From an uncultured Olsenella sp. (GTDB lineage Bacteria; Actinomycetota; Coriobacteriia; Coriobacteriales; Atopobiaceae): 39,866 bases of DNA. The DNA lies in assembly GCA_900314535.1 (NCBI GenBank), contig OMVT01000021.1:1-39866 (forward strand), read 5' to 3'. Of this stretch, positions 1-9,767 are shown piece after piece (position 1 is the stretch's first letter; the number at the start of each line of letters is the position of its first letter). The position numbers and the translations under genes were made by a program. The notes under the pieces were generated by a model. The model was not told where the DNA came from, did not search any database, and saw only the letters and a list, made by a program, of their open reading frames with translations.

Positions 1-132
1 GCCGGACATTTCCCATGAACCGAGCCTAACCCACGCTGCGCCCCAAGAGGCCGTCATTCCCATGAGCGAGGTCCCAGCTCCTCGCTTCATATCGTCTAGC
101 AGGTTCCCAACCGATGAAAGCAAGGTGGCAGG

Positions 133-528
133 ATGCGCGTCCTCTATATTGTTCTCGGCCTTCTCTTCTTGGCGCTCGGCACAGTGGGCATTGTCTTGCC
201 GCTCCTGCCGACGGTGCCCTTCTATCTTCTGGCAGCGTTCTTCCTGGGCAAGGGCTCACGCAAGCTTGATGCCTGGTTCAAGGGTACGGACTTCTATCAA
301 GCGCATGTAAAGCCGCTGCAGGAAGGGAAGGGCATGACCGTCAGGGCGAAGGCAAAGGCCTTCGGCACAGTGACGCTCTTTCTGGGACTGGGCTTCATCT
401 TCATGTCAGCAATCCTGTGGGGCAGGGCGATTCTCGTCGCAGTCTGGATCTTCCACATCTGGCTCTTCTGGGCAAAGATCCCGACGGCTGCAGATGAGGC
501 AGATGCAGAGGAGGCTGAGGCAGAATGA
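133..528 (+). CDS. DUF454 (YbaN-like) inner-membrane protein
   Basis: A 131-residue small membrane protein of the DUF454/YbaN family. Residues about 3-40 form a hydrophobic hairpin containing the family's LG..GIVLPLLPTVPF signature, followed by a FxxGKGS segment. A second hydrophobic stretch lies at about 78-112. The C-terminus is acidic (EADAEEAEAE). The biochemical role of this family is not established. The ATG at 133 follows an AAGGTGG purine-rich stretch. Its stop overlaps the next start in an ATGA arrangement, so the two are probably translated together. Confidence 0.85.
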   Translation: MRVLYIVLGLLFLALGTVGIVLPLLPTVPFYLLAAFFLGKGSRKLDAWFKGTDFYQAHVKPLQEGKGMTVRAKAKAFGTVTLFLGLGFIFMSAILWGRAILVAVWIFHIWLFWAKIPTAADEADAEEAEAE

Positions 529-1247
529 GACGGAGCGATGAGGAGACAGAGCGCAAGCGTGCCCGCGAGTCCCGTGTCGTGCATGAGATGATTGCGCTCT
601 ACTGTCGTGGAATTCATCACACGGCCAAAGGCAGCCTCTGCCCCGAGTGCGAGGCGCTCGATGCCTATGCGCAGAAGCGCATCGCGCGCTGTCCATTCAT
701 GAGTACAAAGACGTTCTGTTCCGTGTGCTCGGTGCATTGCTATGCGCCCAAGCGGCAGGAAGAGATCCGTCAGGTCATGCGCTATGCAGACCCCCGCATC
801 CTCTTCCGCCATCCTGTCATGTGTTTGCATCACGCTCTCCTGCATCGCAGATGGGACTGCCTTGGGGTTCATGGCAGGAGAGGACATCTATGTCCTCATG
901 GGAGCGGCGCTCGACGAGGCGATAGCGGCCTCAGCAGCTGTCACGGATGCGCACCGCCGCTCGATCTCCGTTGTTTGCCGCCGCGCCATGGGGACGGTGT
1001 CTGTGCACATCGAGCTCTGGGGAAAGACGGACTTCGCCGACGACGCTATCCCTCTCGTCGCGAAGCGCTATGGCGGGACGCTTTCCTGTGCGACAGGAGA
1101 GGGCAAGTCTCGGATCGATCTCCTCTTCGAGGAGCCCGAAGAGGACGCGAAGTAGGCTTCTTGCTACGAAAAAGGGAGGATCCTTCCGGATCCTCCCTGA
1201 AAGACTGTATGTCTGTCTCTCCTACATTGGCATCGTCGGTGCGATGA
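525..1247 (+). CDS. NOSP-family protein with an out-of-frame C-terminal extension
   Basis: The first about 103 residues match the nitrous-oxide-stimulated-promoter (NOSP) family: a conserved MIxLYCRGIHHT segment, CPECEALDAYA, a CPF..TKTFCSVCSVHCY cysteine cluster that could bind metal, and a final MRYADPRILFRHPVM. NOSP proteins normally end only a few residues later. Here the frame stays open to 1247, running through about 135 Arg/Gly/Cys-rich codons and the 3' tip of the convergent ferritin gene. That tail is the wrong-frame reading of a histidine-kinase remnant (841-1155). The true C-terminus and stop therefore appear to have been lost at a deletion junction near 835-845. The start is an ATGA overlap with the DUF454 gene. 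The function of the family is unknown. Confidence 0.7.
   Translation: MRRSDEETERKRARESRVVHEMIALYCRGIHHTAKGSLCPECEALDAYAQKRIARCPFMSTKTFCSVCSVHCYAPKRQEEIRQVMRYADPRILFRHPVMCLHHALLHRRWDCLGVHGRRGHLCPHGSGARRGDSGLSSCHGCAPPLDLRCLPPRHGDGVCAHRALGKDGLRRRRYPSRREALWRDAFLCDRRGQVSDRSPLRGARRGREVGFLLRKREDPSGSSLKDCMSVSPTLASSVR
841..1155 (+). pseudogene. 3' remnant of a GHKL sensor histidine kinase
   Basis: In the +1 frame relative to the NOSP gene, about 105 codons resemble the C-terminal ATPase domain of AgrC/LytS-type GHKL kinases. The order is IADGTALGFMAGEDIYVLMG, then ALDEAIAAS where the N-box (NALDNAIEA) should be, a SISVVCRRAMGTVSVHIE strand pair, and KRYGGTLSCATGEGKSRIDLLF at the end. The N-box asparagine is replaced and the glycine-rich G1/G2 boxes are missing. 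There is no sensor or dimerisation region. It is best read as a dead kinase tail joined to the preceding gene by deletion. The frame itself is undamaged, so expression of a small protein from ATG 871 cannot be excluded. Confidence 0.6.
1167..1197 (-). terminator. intrinsic terminator of the ferritin gene
   Basis: A perfect 10-bp stem (1174-1183 with 1188-1197, loop TTCC) is flanked on the left by CGAAAAA. On the minus strand the hairpin is therefore followed by TTTTTCG, as expected for a rho-independent terminator downstream of ferritin. Confidence 0.85.
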
Positions 1248-1737
1248 AGGTACGGGCCAGATACTTCTGGTCAAGGTTGTAGAGGCCCTGCGGCGTGCCA
1301 GCAAAGAGCTTGTAGTCGTTGATCATGTCGCGGGCGTTCGTCTCCTCTTCGCCCTGCTCCTTCACGAACCAGTCGAGCATCTGCATGGTCCTGAAGTCAT
1401 GGATCTCATAGGCAGCGGCGTAGCACTCGTTGATGCAGGAAGTGATGTACTCCTCGTGCTTGAGGCCAGCCTCCATCGGCTCGAGGTCGTTTGCATACTC
1501 GTTCGTCGGCTTGTCGATAGCCTCGAGGGTGACCTTTGCGTCATTGTCCAGCAGATAGCGGCGCAGGATCTTTGCGTGGGCAACCTCTTCCTGGACCTGG
1601 ATCATGTACCAGTTCGCATAGCCCTTGAGGTTCCTGTCCTCGTAGTAGTCTGCGAAGGTCAGATAGAGATAGGCGGAGTAGAGCTCCTTGTTGATCTGCT
1701 TGTTCAGGATGTCTGCAACCTTTTCATTCAGTGCCAT
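1222..1737 (-). CDS. ftnA: ferritin (non-haem, FtnA type)
   Basis: A 171-residue ferritin that oxidises Fe(II) and stores ferric iron in a 24-mer cytosolic shell. The four-helix fold and ferroxidase residues are visible: E18 (NKELYSAYLY), the E51xxH54 pair in QEEVAHAK, the glutamate of INECYAAAYE and the late KEQGEEE segment. Length and C-terminus (LARTFIAP) are typical of bacterial non-haem ferritin and not of bacterioferritin, which has a haem methionine. The ATG at 1737 is preceded by GAGAGGGG; longer upstream reading frames have no family similarity. It is divergent from the HAD phosphatase, with a 191-bp gap. Confidence 0.95.
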   Translation of the reverse strand: MALNEKVADILNKQINKELYSAYLYLTFADYYEDRNLKGYANWYMIQVQEEVAHAKILRRYLLDNDAKVTLEAIDKPTNEYANDLEPMEAGLKHEEYITSCINECYAAAYEIHDFRTMQMLDWFVKEQGEEETNARDMINDYKLFAGTPQGLYNLDQKYLARTFIAPTMPM

Positions 1738-1928
1738 GATCGGACCCCTCTCGCTTGCTTTTCCATTGCGTAGTAGCTTGTACCCGCAATTCCTGAGAGT
1801 GTGCAGAGATGCGCCCGAATGGAGGAAGCTGCATCCAAATGACACCGTCATGCCAGATAGGAGCCTGCAGCATTCTGCGGACAGGTGCTGATACGATGTA
1901 TCTGGCAAACGTCTGGAAGGGGAATATC

Positions 1929-2750
1929 GTGGGGCTCCGGCTGCTTGCGCTCGATATGGACGGCACGCTTCTGACATCCGAAAAGACCGTATCGGATGCG
2001 ACCTGGGCGGCACTGGGCCGGCTTGCCGACAAAGGCGTGACCCTGGCACTCTGCACAGGAAGGAATGCGCTCGAGGCGCGCTGGTCTCTTGGAGGGGCGA
2101 CAGGTCCCATCCGCTACGGCGTCCTTGCATCGGGTGCGCTCACGTATGACTTCGGGATGGGAGACATCCTCGATGCCCATACAATCGATGCTTCTGCTGC
2201 CATCCGGATCGTGCGTGCTGCCAAGGCAGAAGAGGCGATGGCGGTAGTGTTCTATCCGGATCTCTGCCTCTGCCGGAAAGAGGATGCAGACCATATGGAC
2301 ACGTTCCATATGGGCGTCTATCAGAGCATGTACCAGAGCATCTACCATTTCGAGGACGATCTTGCAGGCTATATCGAGGCCCATCCAAGAGATATCGTGA
2401 AGGTGCTCGTCTATCACCGGGATACGGCTGCACGTGCCCGGACAAGAAAGCGGATCGAAGGCCTCGAGGTGTGCCTCGCAGATGCAGAGACGACCTCGCT
2501 TGAGTGCTCGCCGGAAGGCATCAGCAAAGCAGAGGGGCTCGAGGTGCTCTCGCGCGAGCTTGGCATCCCGCTTTCGGAGATGGCAGTTGCAGGGGATGGA
2601 GCAAACGACCTGGAAGCGCTCCGCGTGGCAGGATGCGCTATCGCGATGGACAATGCCATTCCCGAAGTGAAGGAGATTTCCGATCTCGTCGTGGCAGACA
2701 ACGACCACGACGGGATAGCGGAAGCGGCAGAGAGGCTCTTCGACGTCTAG
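1929..2750 (+). CDS. Cof-type HAD-IIB phosphatase
   Basis: A HAD-superfamily phosphatase of the Cof/IIB subgroup, likely acting on sugar phosphates or other small phosphorylated metabolites in the cytosol. Motif I is LLALDMDGTLL (nucleophile Asp), motif II is LCTGRN, the conserved lysine lies in PEGISKAEGLEVL, and motif IV is AVAGDGANDLEAL followed by AIAMDNA. A C2-type cap occupies the middle. I chose the GTG at 1929 because GGAAGGGG lies 5 bases upstream, giving 273 residues, the usual Cof length. An in-frame ATG at 1896 would add 11 residues without a good ribosome site. The substrate is not predictable. Confidence 0.9.
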   Translation: MGLRLLALDMDGTLLTSEKTVSDATWAALGRLADKGVTLALCTGRNALEARWSLGGATGPIRYGVLASGALTYDFGMGDILDAHTIDASAAIRIVRAAKAEEAMAVVFYPDLCLCRKEDADHMDTFHMGVYQSMYQSIYHFEDDLAGYIEAHPRDIVKVLVYHRDTAARARTRKRIEGLEVCLADAETTSLECSPEGISKAEGLEVLSRELGIPLSEMAVAGDGANDLEALRVAGCAIAMDNAIPEVKEISDLVVADNDHDGIAEAAERLFDV

Positions 2751-2800
2751 GCTGCCGCATGTCCCCTTGCTATGCATATCGCTCGTGCCTGCACAAGAAG

Positions 2801-2826
2801 AGAGCCGGTGCGGGTGCACCGGCTCT
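2801..2826. terminator. hairpin between convergent HAD and enolase genes
   Basis: An 11-bp perfect stem (2801-2811 with 2816-2826, loop GGGT) sits between two convergent genes. The minus-strand flank is pyrimidine-rich (CTTCTTGT), which suits termination of eno; the plus-strand flank is not U-rich. Confidence 0.6.
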
Positions 2827-2854
2827 CTGGCAGCATCTCTGCAATCGCTTCTGA

Positions 2855-4501
<1,647 letters not shown>

Positions 4502-4972
4502 ATGCCGGACAAGCGCAGGGATGTCATCTCGTGGGACGAGTTCTTCATGAGGGTCGCTATCGCGGCAAAACTCCGCAGCAAGGATCCCAATACCCAGGTC
4601 GGTGCCTGCATCGCTGACACGAACCACCGCATCCTGAGCGTCGGCTATAACGGCACCCCTTCTGCTATCAACGACGACGATTTCCCGTGGGGCTCCTCGG
4701 ACGATCCTCTGAATGACAAGCACAGCTATGTCGTGCACGCCGAGGCAAACGCGATCCTGAACTTCAGGGGGAGCCTGAAGGACATGCAGGGTGCGACGGT
4801 CTATGTGACGCTCTTCCCCTGCCATGAGTGCGCAAAGCTCCTGGCGCAGGCAGGCATCGGTGAGGTCGTCTACCTCGATAACAAGTATGAGGGTACGATC
4901 GACAACCAGATCAGCTGCCGCGTGCTCGACTCCTGTGGCATCAAGTACCGCCAGGTCGAGGTCACGGAGTAA
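4502..4972 (+). CDS. deoxycytidylate (dCMP) deaminase
   Basis: A 156-residue zinc enzyme converting dCMP to dUMP, feeding thymidylate synthesis (ComEB-like). The cytidine-deaminase motif is complete: HAEANAI (Zn-ligand H79, proton-shuttle E81) and PCHECAK (C107, C110). The N-terminal SWDEFFMRVAIAAKLRSKDPNTQVGA block and the VGYNGTP motif are characteristic of dCMP rather than cytidine deaminases. The start at 4502 is preceded by AGGAGAGG. It stands alone, convergent with the DEAD-box helicase. Confidence 0.95.
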   Translation: MPDKRRDVISWDEFFMRVAIAAKLRSKDPNTQVGACIADTNHRILSVGYNGTPSAINDDDFPWGSSDDPLNDKHSYVVHAEANAILNFRGSLKDMQGATVYVTLFPCHECAKLLAQAGIGEVVYLDNKYEGTIDNQISCRVLDSCGIKYRQVEVTE

Positions 4973-4991
4973 GAGGTCTGAGGCAGAGAAG

Positions 4992-5025
4992 AGGAGCGCC
5001 GCATCCTTCTGGGTGCGGCGCTCCT
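4992..5025. terminator. GC-rich hairpin between convergent genes
   Basis: A perfect 12-bp stem (4992-5003 with 5014-5025, 10-base loop) lies midway between the dCMP deaminase stop and the helicase stop. The minus-strand flank is CTTCTCT. It probably serves both genes. Confidence 0.6.
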
Positions 5026-5047
5026 GCCATGAGCATATGTTTCGGGG

Positions 5048-6793
5048 CTAGGCGTGCGCCTTGGACTTTGCCTTGGCACGGGTTCCGCCGTGGTCTCCCG
5101 GGTGGCGCGTATGCTTCTTCTTTGGCTTGGCGAGATCGAGGCCACGCTTGCCGAGCTTGCGCATCCCAAAGGACTTGGGAGATCCGTCGTAGACCCTCTC
5201 CTCGTCCGTACGCTTCTTCTGGCGCGGCTTCTGGCGCTTGGAAGACGCATTGGCGTTCTTCGGACGACGCTCGTGGTTCCTCTGGTCGCGCTTCTGGTCC
5301 CTCTTCTGGCTCTTGGGACGGCGCTCGTCGGATGCCTCTGCCTTCGTGCGCTCGCTGCGGGCATGCGCCGGCTTTGCAGCATGTTCTGCCTTCTTCGGCT
5401 TCCTGGCGGCGACATGCTTTGCCTCGTGCTCGAGCTTCTCGCCCGTGCTCTCGGCAAGCGCTGCCTCCTCGTCCTGGACACGCTCGGACTGGGTGCGCTT
5501 CGACTCGGCGCGGCGTGCCTGGGCATGCTGGCGCTCGATGCGGCGGCGAATCTTCTTCGGCATGAGCTTGTCCTGCGGATTGCGCTCAGGGTCGAGGAAG
5601 CCCGGGTTCTCGCCGAGATCGAGGCCTTCGGTGTCGGGGTAGTCGGGGATGACAGAGTCCATCAGCTGCTCGGCATCGCGCAGATAGAGGTAGTCGTCCG
5701 GCTCGACGAGGGAAAGTGCCCAGCCCTCTTCGCCGGCTCTGCCCGTGCGGCCGATGCGGTGGATGTAGTTCTCGATATCGTCGTGGGGGACGTCGAAGTT
5801 GATCACGTAGGAGACATCGGAGACGTCGATGCCACGGGCAAGGACGTCGGTGGCCACAAGCACGTCGACCATGCCATCAGCGAAGTGGGAAAGCGCACGC
5901 TGGCGCTGGTTCTGGCTGCGGTCGCCGTGGATCGGAAGGCAGGAGATGCCGGCCTTCCTGAGCTTCTTGCAGAGGGTATCGGCGCGGTGCTTGCCGTTGC
6001 AGAAGACGATGACACGCTTCTGGCCGCGCTTCTTCAGGATATCGATGAGGACCTGCGTCTTTGCTTCATGGCTCACAGCGAGGGCATATTGTTCGACCGT
6101 CTTGGCGGCGGTGCCCTTGTGGGCAATCTCGATGGAGACGGGGTCATGCACGAGCGTGCTCGTGTGCTTCAAGACGGATTCGTCGAGCGTTGCGCTGAAG
6201 AGGAGCGTCTGGCGCTCTTCCGGCATGTCGGCGACGATTGTCTTCACATCGGGCAGGAAGCCCATATCGAGCATGCGGTCTGCCTCGTCGAGGACGAGCA
6301 TCTGGACCTCATCCAGATGGCAGGCATCCTGCTTCATGAGGTCCATGAGGCGTCCCGGTGTGGCAATGAGGATGTCGGTACCGTCGGTCAGTGCGCGCTT
6401 CTGAGGCTCGTAGGAGACGCCGCCCACGACAGACGTGCAGATGTGATGGGTCCTCTTTGCGATCTGGGATGCTGCGGTCTCGATCTGCTGGGCAAGCTCG
6501 CGCGTCGGCGTGAGGACAAGCATCAAGGGGCCATGTCCGCGCTGGGCGTGTCCCAGCATCTGCATGGCAGGAAGGAGGAAGGCGCAGGTCTTGCCTGTGC
6601 CGGTCTGTGCTGCAGCCACGACGTCGTGGCCAGCCAGGACTTCAGGGATGGCAGCAGCCTGCACAGGGCTCGGCTCGGTGTAGCCGAGGTCGGAGACTGC
6701 CCGGAGGAGTCTTTCATCAAGGCCGAGCGCTGCGAATGCAGGAGAAAGAGCGCCCTTCTTGGGGGCCTTGTTCTTGGATGATGTGGAAGTCAT
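5048..6793 (-). CDS. DEAD-box ATP-dependent RNA helicase
   Basis: A 581-residue DEAD-box RNA helicase of the RhlE/CshA type, for RNA unwinding in ribosome assembly, RNA decay or cold adaptation. The helicase core is complete: Q motif (YTEPSPVQ, about 38-45), motif I AQTGTGKT (62-69), Ia PTRELAQQ, Ib TPGR, II DEAD (about 169-172), III SAT, V RGIDV and VI HRIGRTGR. After about residue 400 comes a long Lys/Arg/Glu-rich low-complexity tail of about 180 residues, probably an unstructured RNA-binding extension. The ATG at 6793 (MTSTSSKN) is the start that gives a normal N-terminus; upstream codons are not family-like. Confidence 0.95.
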   Translation of the reverse strand: MTSTSSKNKAPKKGALSPAFAALGLDERLLRAVSDLGYTEPSPVQAAAIPEVLAGHDVVAAAQTGTGKTCAFLLPAMQMLGHAQRGHGPLMLVLTPTRELAQQIETAASQIAKRTHHICTSVVGGVSYEPQKRALTDGTDILIATPGRLMDLMKQDACHLDEVQMLVLDEADRMLDMGFLPDVKTIVADMPEERQTLLFSATLDESVLKHTSTLVHDPVSIEIAHKGTAAKTVEQYALAVSHEAKTQVLIDILKKRGQKRVIVFCNGKHRADTLCKKLRKAGISCLPIHGDRSQNQRQRALSHFADGMVDVLVATDVLARGIDVSDVSYVINFDVPHDDIENYIHRIGRTGRAGEEGWALSLVEPDDYLYLRDAEQLMDSVIPDYPDTEGLDLGENPGFLDPERNPQDKLMPKKIRRRIERQHAQARRAESKRTQSERVQDEEAALAESTGEKLEHEAKHVAARKPKKAEHAAKPAHARSERTKAEASDERRPKSQKRDQKRDQRNHERRPKNANASSKRQKPRQKKRTDEERVYDGSPKSFGMRKLGKRGLDLAKPKKKHTRHPGDHGGTRAKAKSKAHA

Positions 6794-6942
6794 GCACGCT
6801 CCATGGTATGGCGCACACCTGGACGAATGCCGAGCGCTTGGTGCGGGCATATGTGCGCGGAATCGATACCACACTAGAAGTATTTGCCTTTCGGTGTGTG
6901 GCGGTTCGGTGTGTACGCCAAAAGAACGCAAACAGACGCAGG

Positions 6943-6974
6943 AAAAAGGCGGTATCCGTGTGGGATGCCGCCTT
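6943..6974 (-). terminator. intrinsic terminator of the aldolase transcript
   Basis: A 12-bp stem (6946-6957 with 6963-6974, one G-U pair, 5-base loop), followed on the minus strand by TTTTT and CCTGC. Well placed 27 bases after the aldolase stop. Confidence 0.85.
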
Positions 6975-7000
6975 CGGGAAAGCGCTGGATCTGAGGCTCT

Positions 7001-7865
7001 CTATGCCTTGTGGGAGGAGCCGAGATTGTCCATGTGGGAGGACACGACGGCGACGATCTCGTCCATGCCGGGGCCGGACGGCTTCTTCGGGTCGAAGTTC
7101 TCCGGATGCTCGGCCATGTAGCCCATGAAGCCACGAGTGAAGGCCTGGCGGAGCTCGGTTGCATAGTTGACCTTGCAGATGCCATTGCGGATGGCCTCTG
7201 CGACCTGGTCGTCAGGCACGCCGGACGTGCCGTGAAGTACCAGCGGAACCTCGACCTTGGAACGGATCTCCTTCAGGATCTCCTGCTCGATGTGAGGGGT
7301 GCCCTTGTAGACGCCGTGTGCTGTGCCGACGCCGACAGCAAGGGAGGAGCACTTCGTGCGCTCGACGAACTCCTTTGCCTCGTCAGGATTGGTGAAGGGG
7401 TTCTCGCCCTTCACGGCCGGGCCGTCGTCCTCCTTGCCGCCGACCTTGCCGAGCTCTGCCTCGACGGGCACGCCCATAGCATTGGCGACCTTCGTGACGG
7501 ACTCGGTGAGGGCCATGTTGTCCTCGAAGGGGACATGGGAGCCGTCGATCATGACAGAGGTGTAGCCGGCACGCAGCGCCTGCATGCAGCGCCTGCATGC
7601 AGCGGTCGAAGCCATCGCCGTGGTCGAGGTGGAGGGCTACCGGCACCGTGGCGGCGTCAGCTGCGCACTTGACCATAGCGGCGAAGTAGTCGAGGCTTGC
7701 GTACTTGATCGTGCCTGGTGTCGTCTGCATTATGACAGGAGAGCGCCTCTCCTCGGCTGCACGGATGACAGCCATGACGAACTCGAGGTTCTCCACGTTG
7801 AAGGCGCCTACGGCGTAGTGGCCTTCCTGCGCGTCCAGAAGCATCTGCTTGGTGGTGACGAGCAT
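7001..7865 (-). pseudogene. gatY: class II tagatose/fructose-bisphosphate aldolase, frameshifted
   Basis: A class II (zinc) ketose-1,6-bisphosphate aldolase that would split tagatose-1,6-bisphosphate into glyceraldehyde-3-phosphate and DHAP, the last step of GalNAc catabolism. The first part (MLVTTKQMLLDAQEGHYAVG, PVALHLDHGDGFDRCMQAL) and the second part (AGYTSVMIDGSHVPFEDN, AHGVYKG, VLHGTSGVPDDQV, KVNYATELR) are each well preserved but in different frames. An exact 13-bp tandem duplication at 7577-7602 shifts the frame after GFDRCMQAL. Removing one copy gives 283 residues, the normal GatY/KbaY length. AGGAAGGAG precedes ATG 7865. Assignment to tagatose rather than fructose bisphosphate rests on the cluster. 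The reading frame may be restorable by loss of one copy. Confidence 0.9.
7577..7602. repeat. 13-bp perfect tandem duplication inside the aldolase gene
   Basis: CGCCTGCATGCAG occurs twice head to tail (7577-7589 and 7590-7602), with a further GCAG just before the first copy. Thirteen bases is not a multiple of three, so the duplication alone causes the frameshift. Confidence 0.97.
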
Positions 7866-7942
7866 TTCGAACTCCTTCCTACATCCTTTCGGGATGCAAA
7901 CGGTTTGCATAGATGGCAGAGGGGGCGCATGCCCCAGAAGGG

Positions 7943-8878
7943 CTAGGACAGAGCTTCCACAGCCGTCTTCTCCATGAGGGAGGAGGCAACGTCTGGATCA
8001 AAGCGCCCTGTGGAGGGGGAGAGGCAGTTTGCCGTGGCGCGGGACATGGCAAAGCGCAGGCACTCGGGAGCGGGAAGCTTCCTTGCAAGCGCAACGGCAA
8101 AGCAGCCGACAAGGGTGTCACCTGCTCCTACCGGGTTCACGACCTCGATCTTCGGGGCATGTCCGCGGAAGATGCCTTCATCACATGCCATGACCGACCC
8201 ATCGCCGCCCAAGGACACGACCACATAGGCAATGCCCTTCTTCTCATGGAGCTCCTGGGCAGCATGCGCTGCCTCCTCGATGGATGCGACCTCATGGCCC
8301 AGAATCTGGGCAATCTCGTCGGTGTTTGGCTTCACCATGTCCGGCGCTGCCTCGATGCCGCACGTGAGGGAGGCTCCCGATGTATCAAGGATCACCGGCG
8401 TGCCTGCTGCGTGGATGTCTTCTATAAGTGTGGCATAGGCATCTCTGGGGAGGCCCTGGGGGAGGCTGCCGTTCAGGGTCACGACATCTGTCTTCTCGGC
8501 AATCTCCTGAAGCTTCCTGCGCAGGGTCTCGAACTCCTCTGCCGTGACGGGACGTCCCGGCTCGTTGAATTCGGTCGAGCGGCCGGAGGGCTCGAGCAGG
8601 TTCACGCAGCAGCGCGTCTCGTTTGCCACCTGGACGAAGTCCTGGGCGATGCCGTCCTTGGCCAGGAGGGCGAGAAGATAGCGGCCATTGTTGCCGCCGA
8701 CGAATCCTGTCGCCAGGACCTCTTCGCCTGAGGCAGCGACAGCGCGGGCAGCGTTGAGCCCTTTGCCGCCAGCCGAGTCGAGCACCTGGGCGACGCGCGA
8801 GACGTGCCCGAGCTCTATCTCATGGCCAAGACGGTAGGCCTTGTCGATCGACGCATTGAGGGTGACGCAGGCAATCAT
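7943..8878 (-). CDS. lacC: tagatose-6-phosphate kinase (PfkB/LacC-FruK family)
   Basis: A 311-residue PfkB-family sugar-phosphate kinase, expected to phosphorylate tagatose-6-phosphate to the 1,6-bisphosphate. The start (IACVTLNASIDKAY), GGKGLNAARA substrate signature, NGSLPQGL, KPNTDEIAQILG and the C-terminal PfkB signature with the catalytic Asp (NPVGAGDTLVGCFA) are all intact. FruK-type 1-phosphofructokinase is the alternative by sequence. The neighbouring aldolase, PTS, AgaS and deacetylase favour tagatose-6-phosphate. GAGGAG precedes the ATG at 8878. It lies 77 bp upstream of the aldolase on the same strand and is divergent from the PTS genes. Confidence 0.85.
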   Translation of the reverse strand: MIACVTLNASIDKAYRLGHEIELGHVSRVAQVLDSAGGKGLNAARAVAASGEEVLATGFVGGNNGRYLLALLAKDGIAQDFVQVANETRCCVNLLEPSGRSTEFNEPGRPVTAEEFETLRRKLQEIAEKTDVVTLNGSLPQGLPRDAYATLIEDIHAAGTPVILDTSGASLTCGIEAAPDMVKPNTDEIAQILGHEVASIEEAAHAAQELHEKKGIAYVVVSLGGDGSVMACDEGIFRGHAPKIEVVNPVGAGDTLVGCFAVALARKLPAPECLRFAMSRATANCLSPSTGRFDPDVASSLMEKTAVEALS

Positions 8879-9273
8879 GGATGACTCCTCGTTAAGGCAC
8901 TATAAAAAGATACCAGTTCCTGAAAATTACTGAAAGCGATTCCGGGTCGCATTCGGTTTGAGCTGAATAGACGATACCAATAAATGGGAGCCGGTAGCGC
9001 CAGATTTATGGGTGGTATTTCAAAAAAGTGACCATTAACAGGGGAAACGTGGTGCGAGTGGTATGAATTCTAACGCAAACGGCTACTAGGACACATTTTT
9101 CGCAAAGTCGGCCCCGGGCGGCAAAGACTTCGATAAATAACAAGTCGTGGTACGTGGTTACAACAAGTTGCATACTCGAATGCTTTCCGAAACATTCAGA
9201 ATGCGTGACCGTTACAGACGGATTCTAGGCTGGGTGCCAGCAACGAGATCCGGGTGCAGAGGAGAAGCACACG
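8879..9273. promoter_or_regulatory. divergent control region of the GalNAc cluster with TGGTAT half-sites
   Basis: A 395-bp gene-free region between the kinase and PTS IIA. Four copies of TGGTAT are seen, two on the minus strand (8974-8979, 8910-8915, facing the kinase) and two on the plus strand (9013-9018, 9059-9064, facing the PTS). A related TGGTAC lies at 9148-9153. HutC-type GntR regulators of amino-sugar genes (NagR/DasR type) bind TGGT-containing boxes, and such a regulator lies in the cluster. A plausible kinase promoter is TTTTCA (8921-8926, minus) and TATAGT (8899-8904, minus) with a 16-bp spacer. The 8910 half-site lies inside the spacer. I cannot place the PTS promoter confidently. 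Confidence 0.5.
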
Positions 9274-9711
9274 ATGGTAGGTTTCGTTCTGACAGGACAC
9301 GGCGACTTCGCGACGGGCGTAGCAAGCGCCCTCGAGATGATTGCGGGGCCCCAGGAGCACTTCGAGGTCGTCCCGTTCCACGAGGGGGAAGAGGGCGAGT
9401 TCCCCGGAAAGCTCACGGAGGCGCTCGAGCGCGCCTCGGCCGATGGAGACGGTGCCCTTGCGTTCTGCGACCTTCTGGGAGGCACGCCCTTCAACCAGAC
9501 GATGATCCTGTCTGCCGATATGGGCAAAGAGGTCAAAGTCGTCGCGGGCGCGAACCTGCCGATGCTGCTCGAGGTCGTCGCCGAGCGCAGCGATGCTTCG
9601 ACGGTCGACGAGCTTCTTGCTACGGCGCTGGAGGCGGGCAAGACCGGCGTCATCCATCCGACGCTCGATGTCGATGAGCCGGACGGAGAAGACGACGGAG
9701 ACGGCCTGTAA
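9274..9711 (+). CDS. agaF: PTS mannose-family IIA component
   Basis: A 145-residue cytosolic IIA protein of the mannose/sorbose/N-acetylgalactosamine PTS family, which accepts phosphate from HPr and passes it to IIB. The start is VGFVLTGHGDFATG with H9 as the phosphorylated histidine. The GALAFCDLLGGTPFNQ segment and NLPMLLEVV are family hallmarks. The C-terminus is acidic (DEPDGEDDGDGL). AGAGGAG precedes ATG 9274. It is the first gene of the plus-strand operon. The GalNAc/galactosamine assignment comes from AgaS and the tagatose branch in the same cluster. Confidence 0.9.
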   Translation: MVGFVLTGHGDFATGVASALEMIAGPQEHFEVVPFHEGEEGEFPGKLTEALERASADGDGALAFCDLLGGTPFNQTMILSADMGKEVKVVAGANLPMLLEVVAERSDASTVDELLATALEAGKTGVIHPTLDVDEPDGEDDGDGL

Positions 9712-9767
9712 TCCGGCATTCATTGAGTCAAGTGCCGCATGCGCAACTGAAGGAGAAGGGATCAAAC

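Noticed and set aside
525..1155. Programmed frameshift joining NOSP and the kinase-like frame
   Set aside because: There is no slippery heptamer or stimulatory structure at the junction, and the fused domains are unrelated. A deletion scar is simpler.
5054..6781. A very long open frame on the plus strand opposite the DEAD-box helicase
   Set aside because: It is a composition shadow of the GC-rich helicase gene: it has no ribosome site or family motifs, and the minus-strand frame has every helicase motif.
8931..8944. TGAAAGCGATT resembling a CcpA cre site in the GalNAc control region
   Set aside because: The 3' half deviates from the consensus, and CcpA-type control is not expected in this lineage. 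Left as chance.
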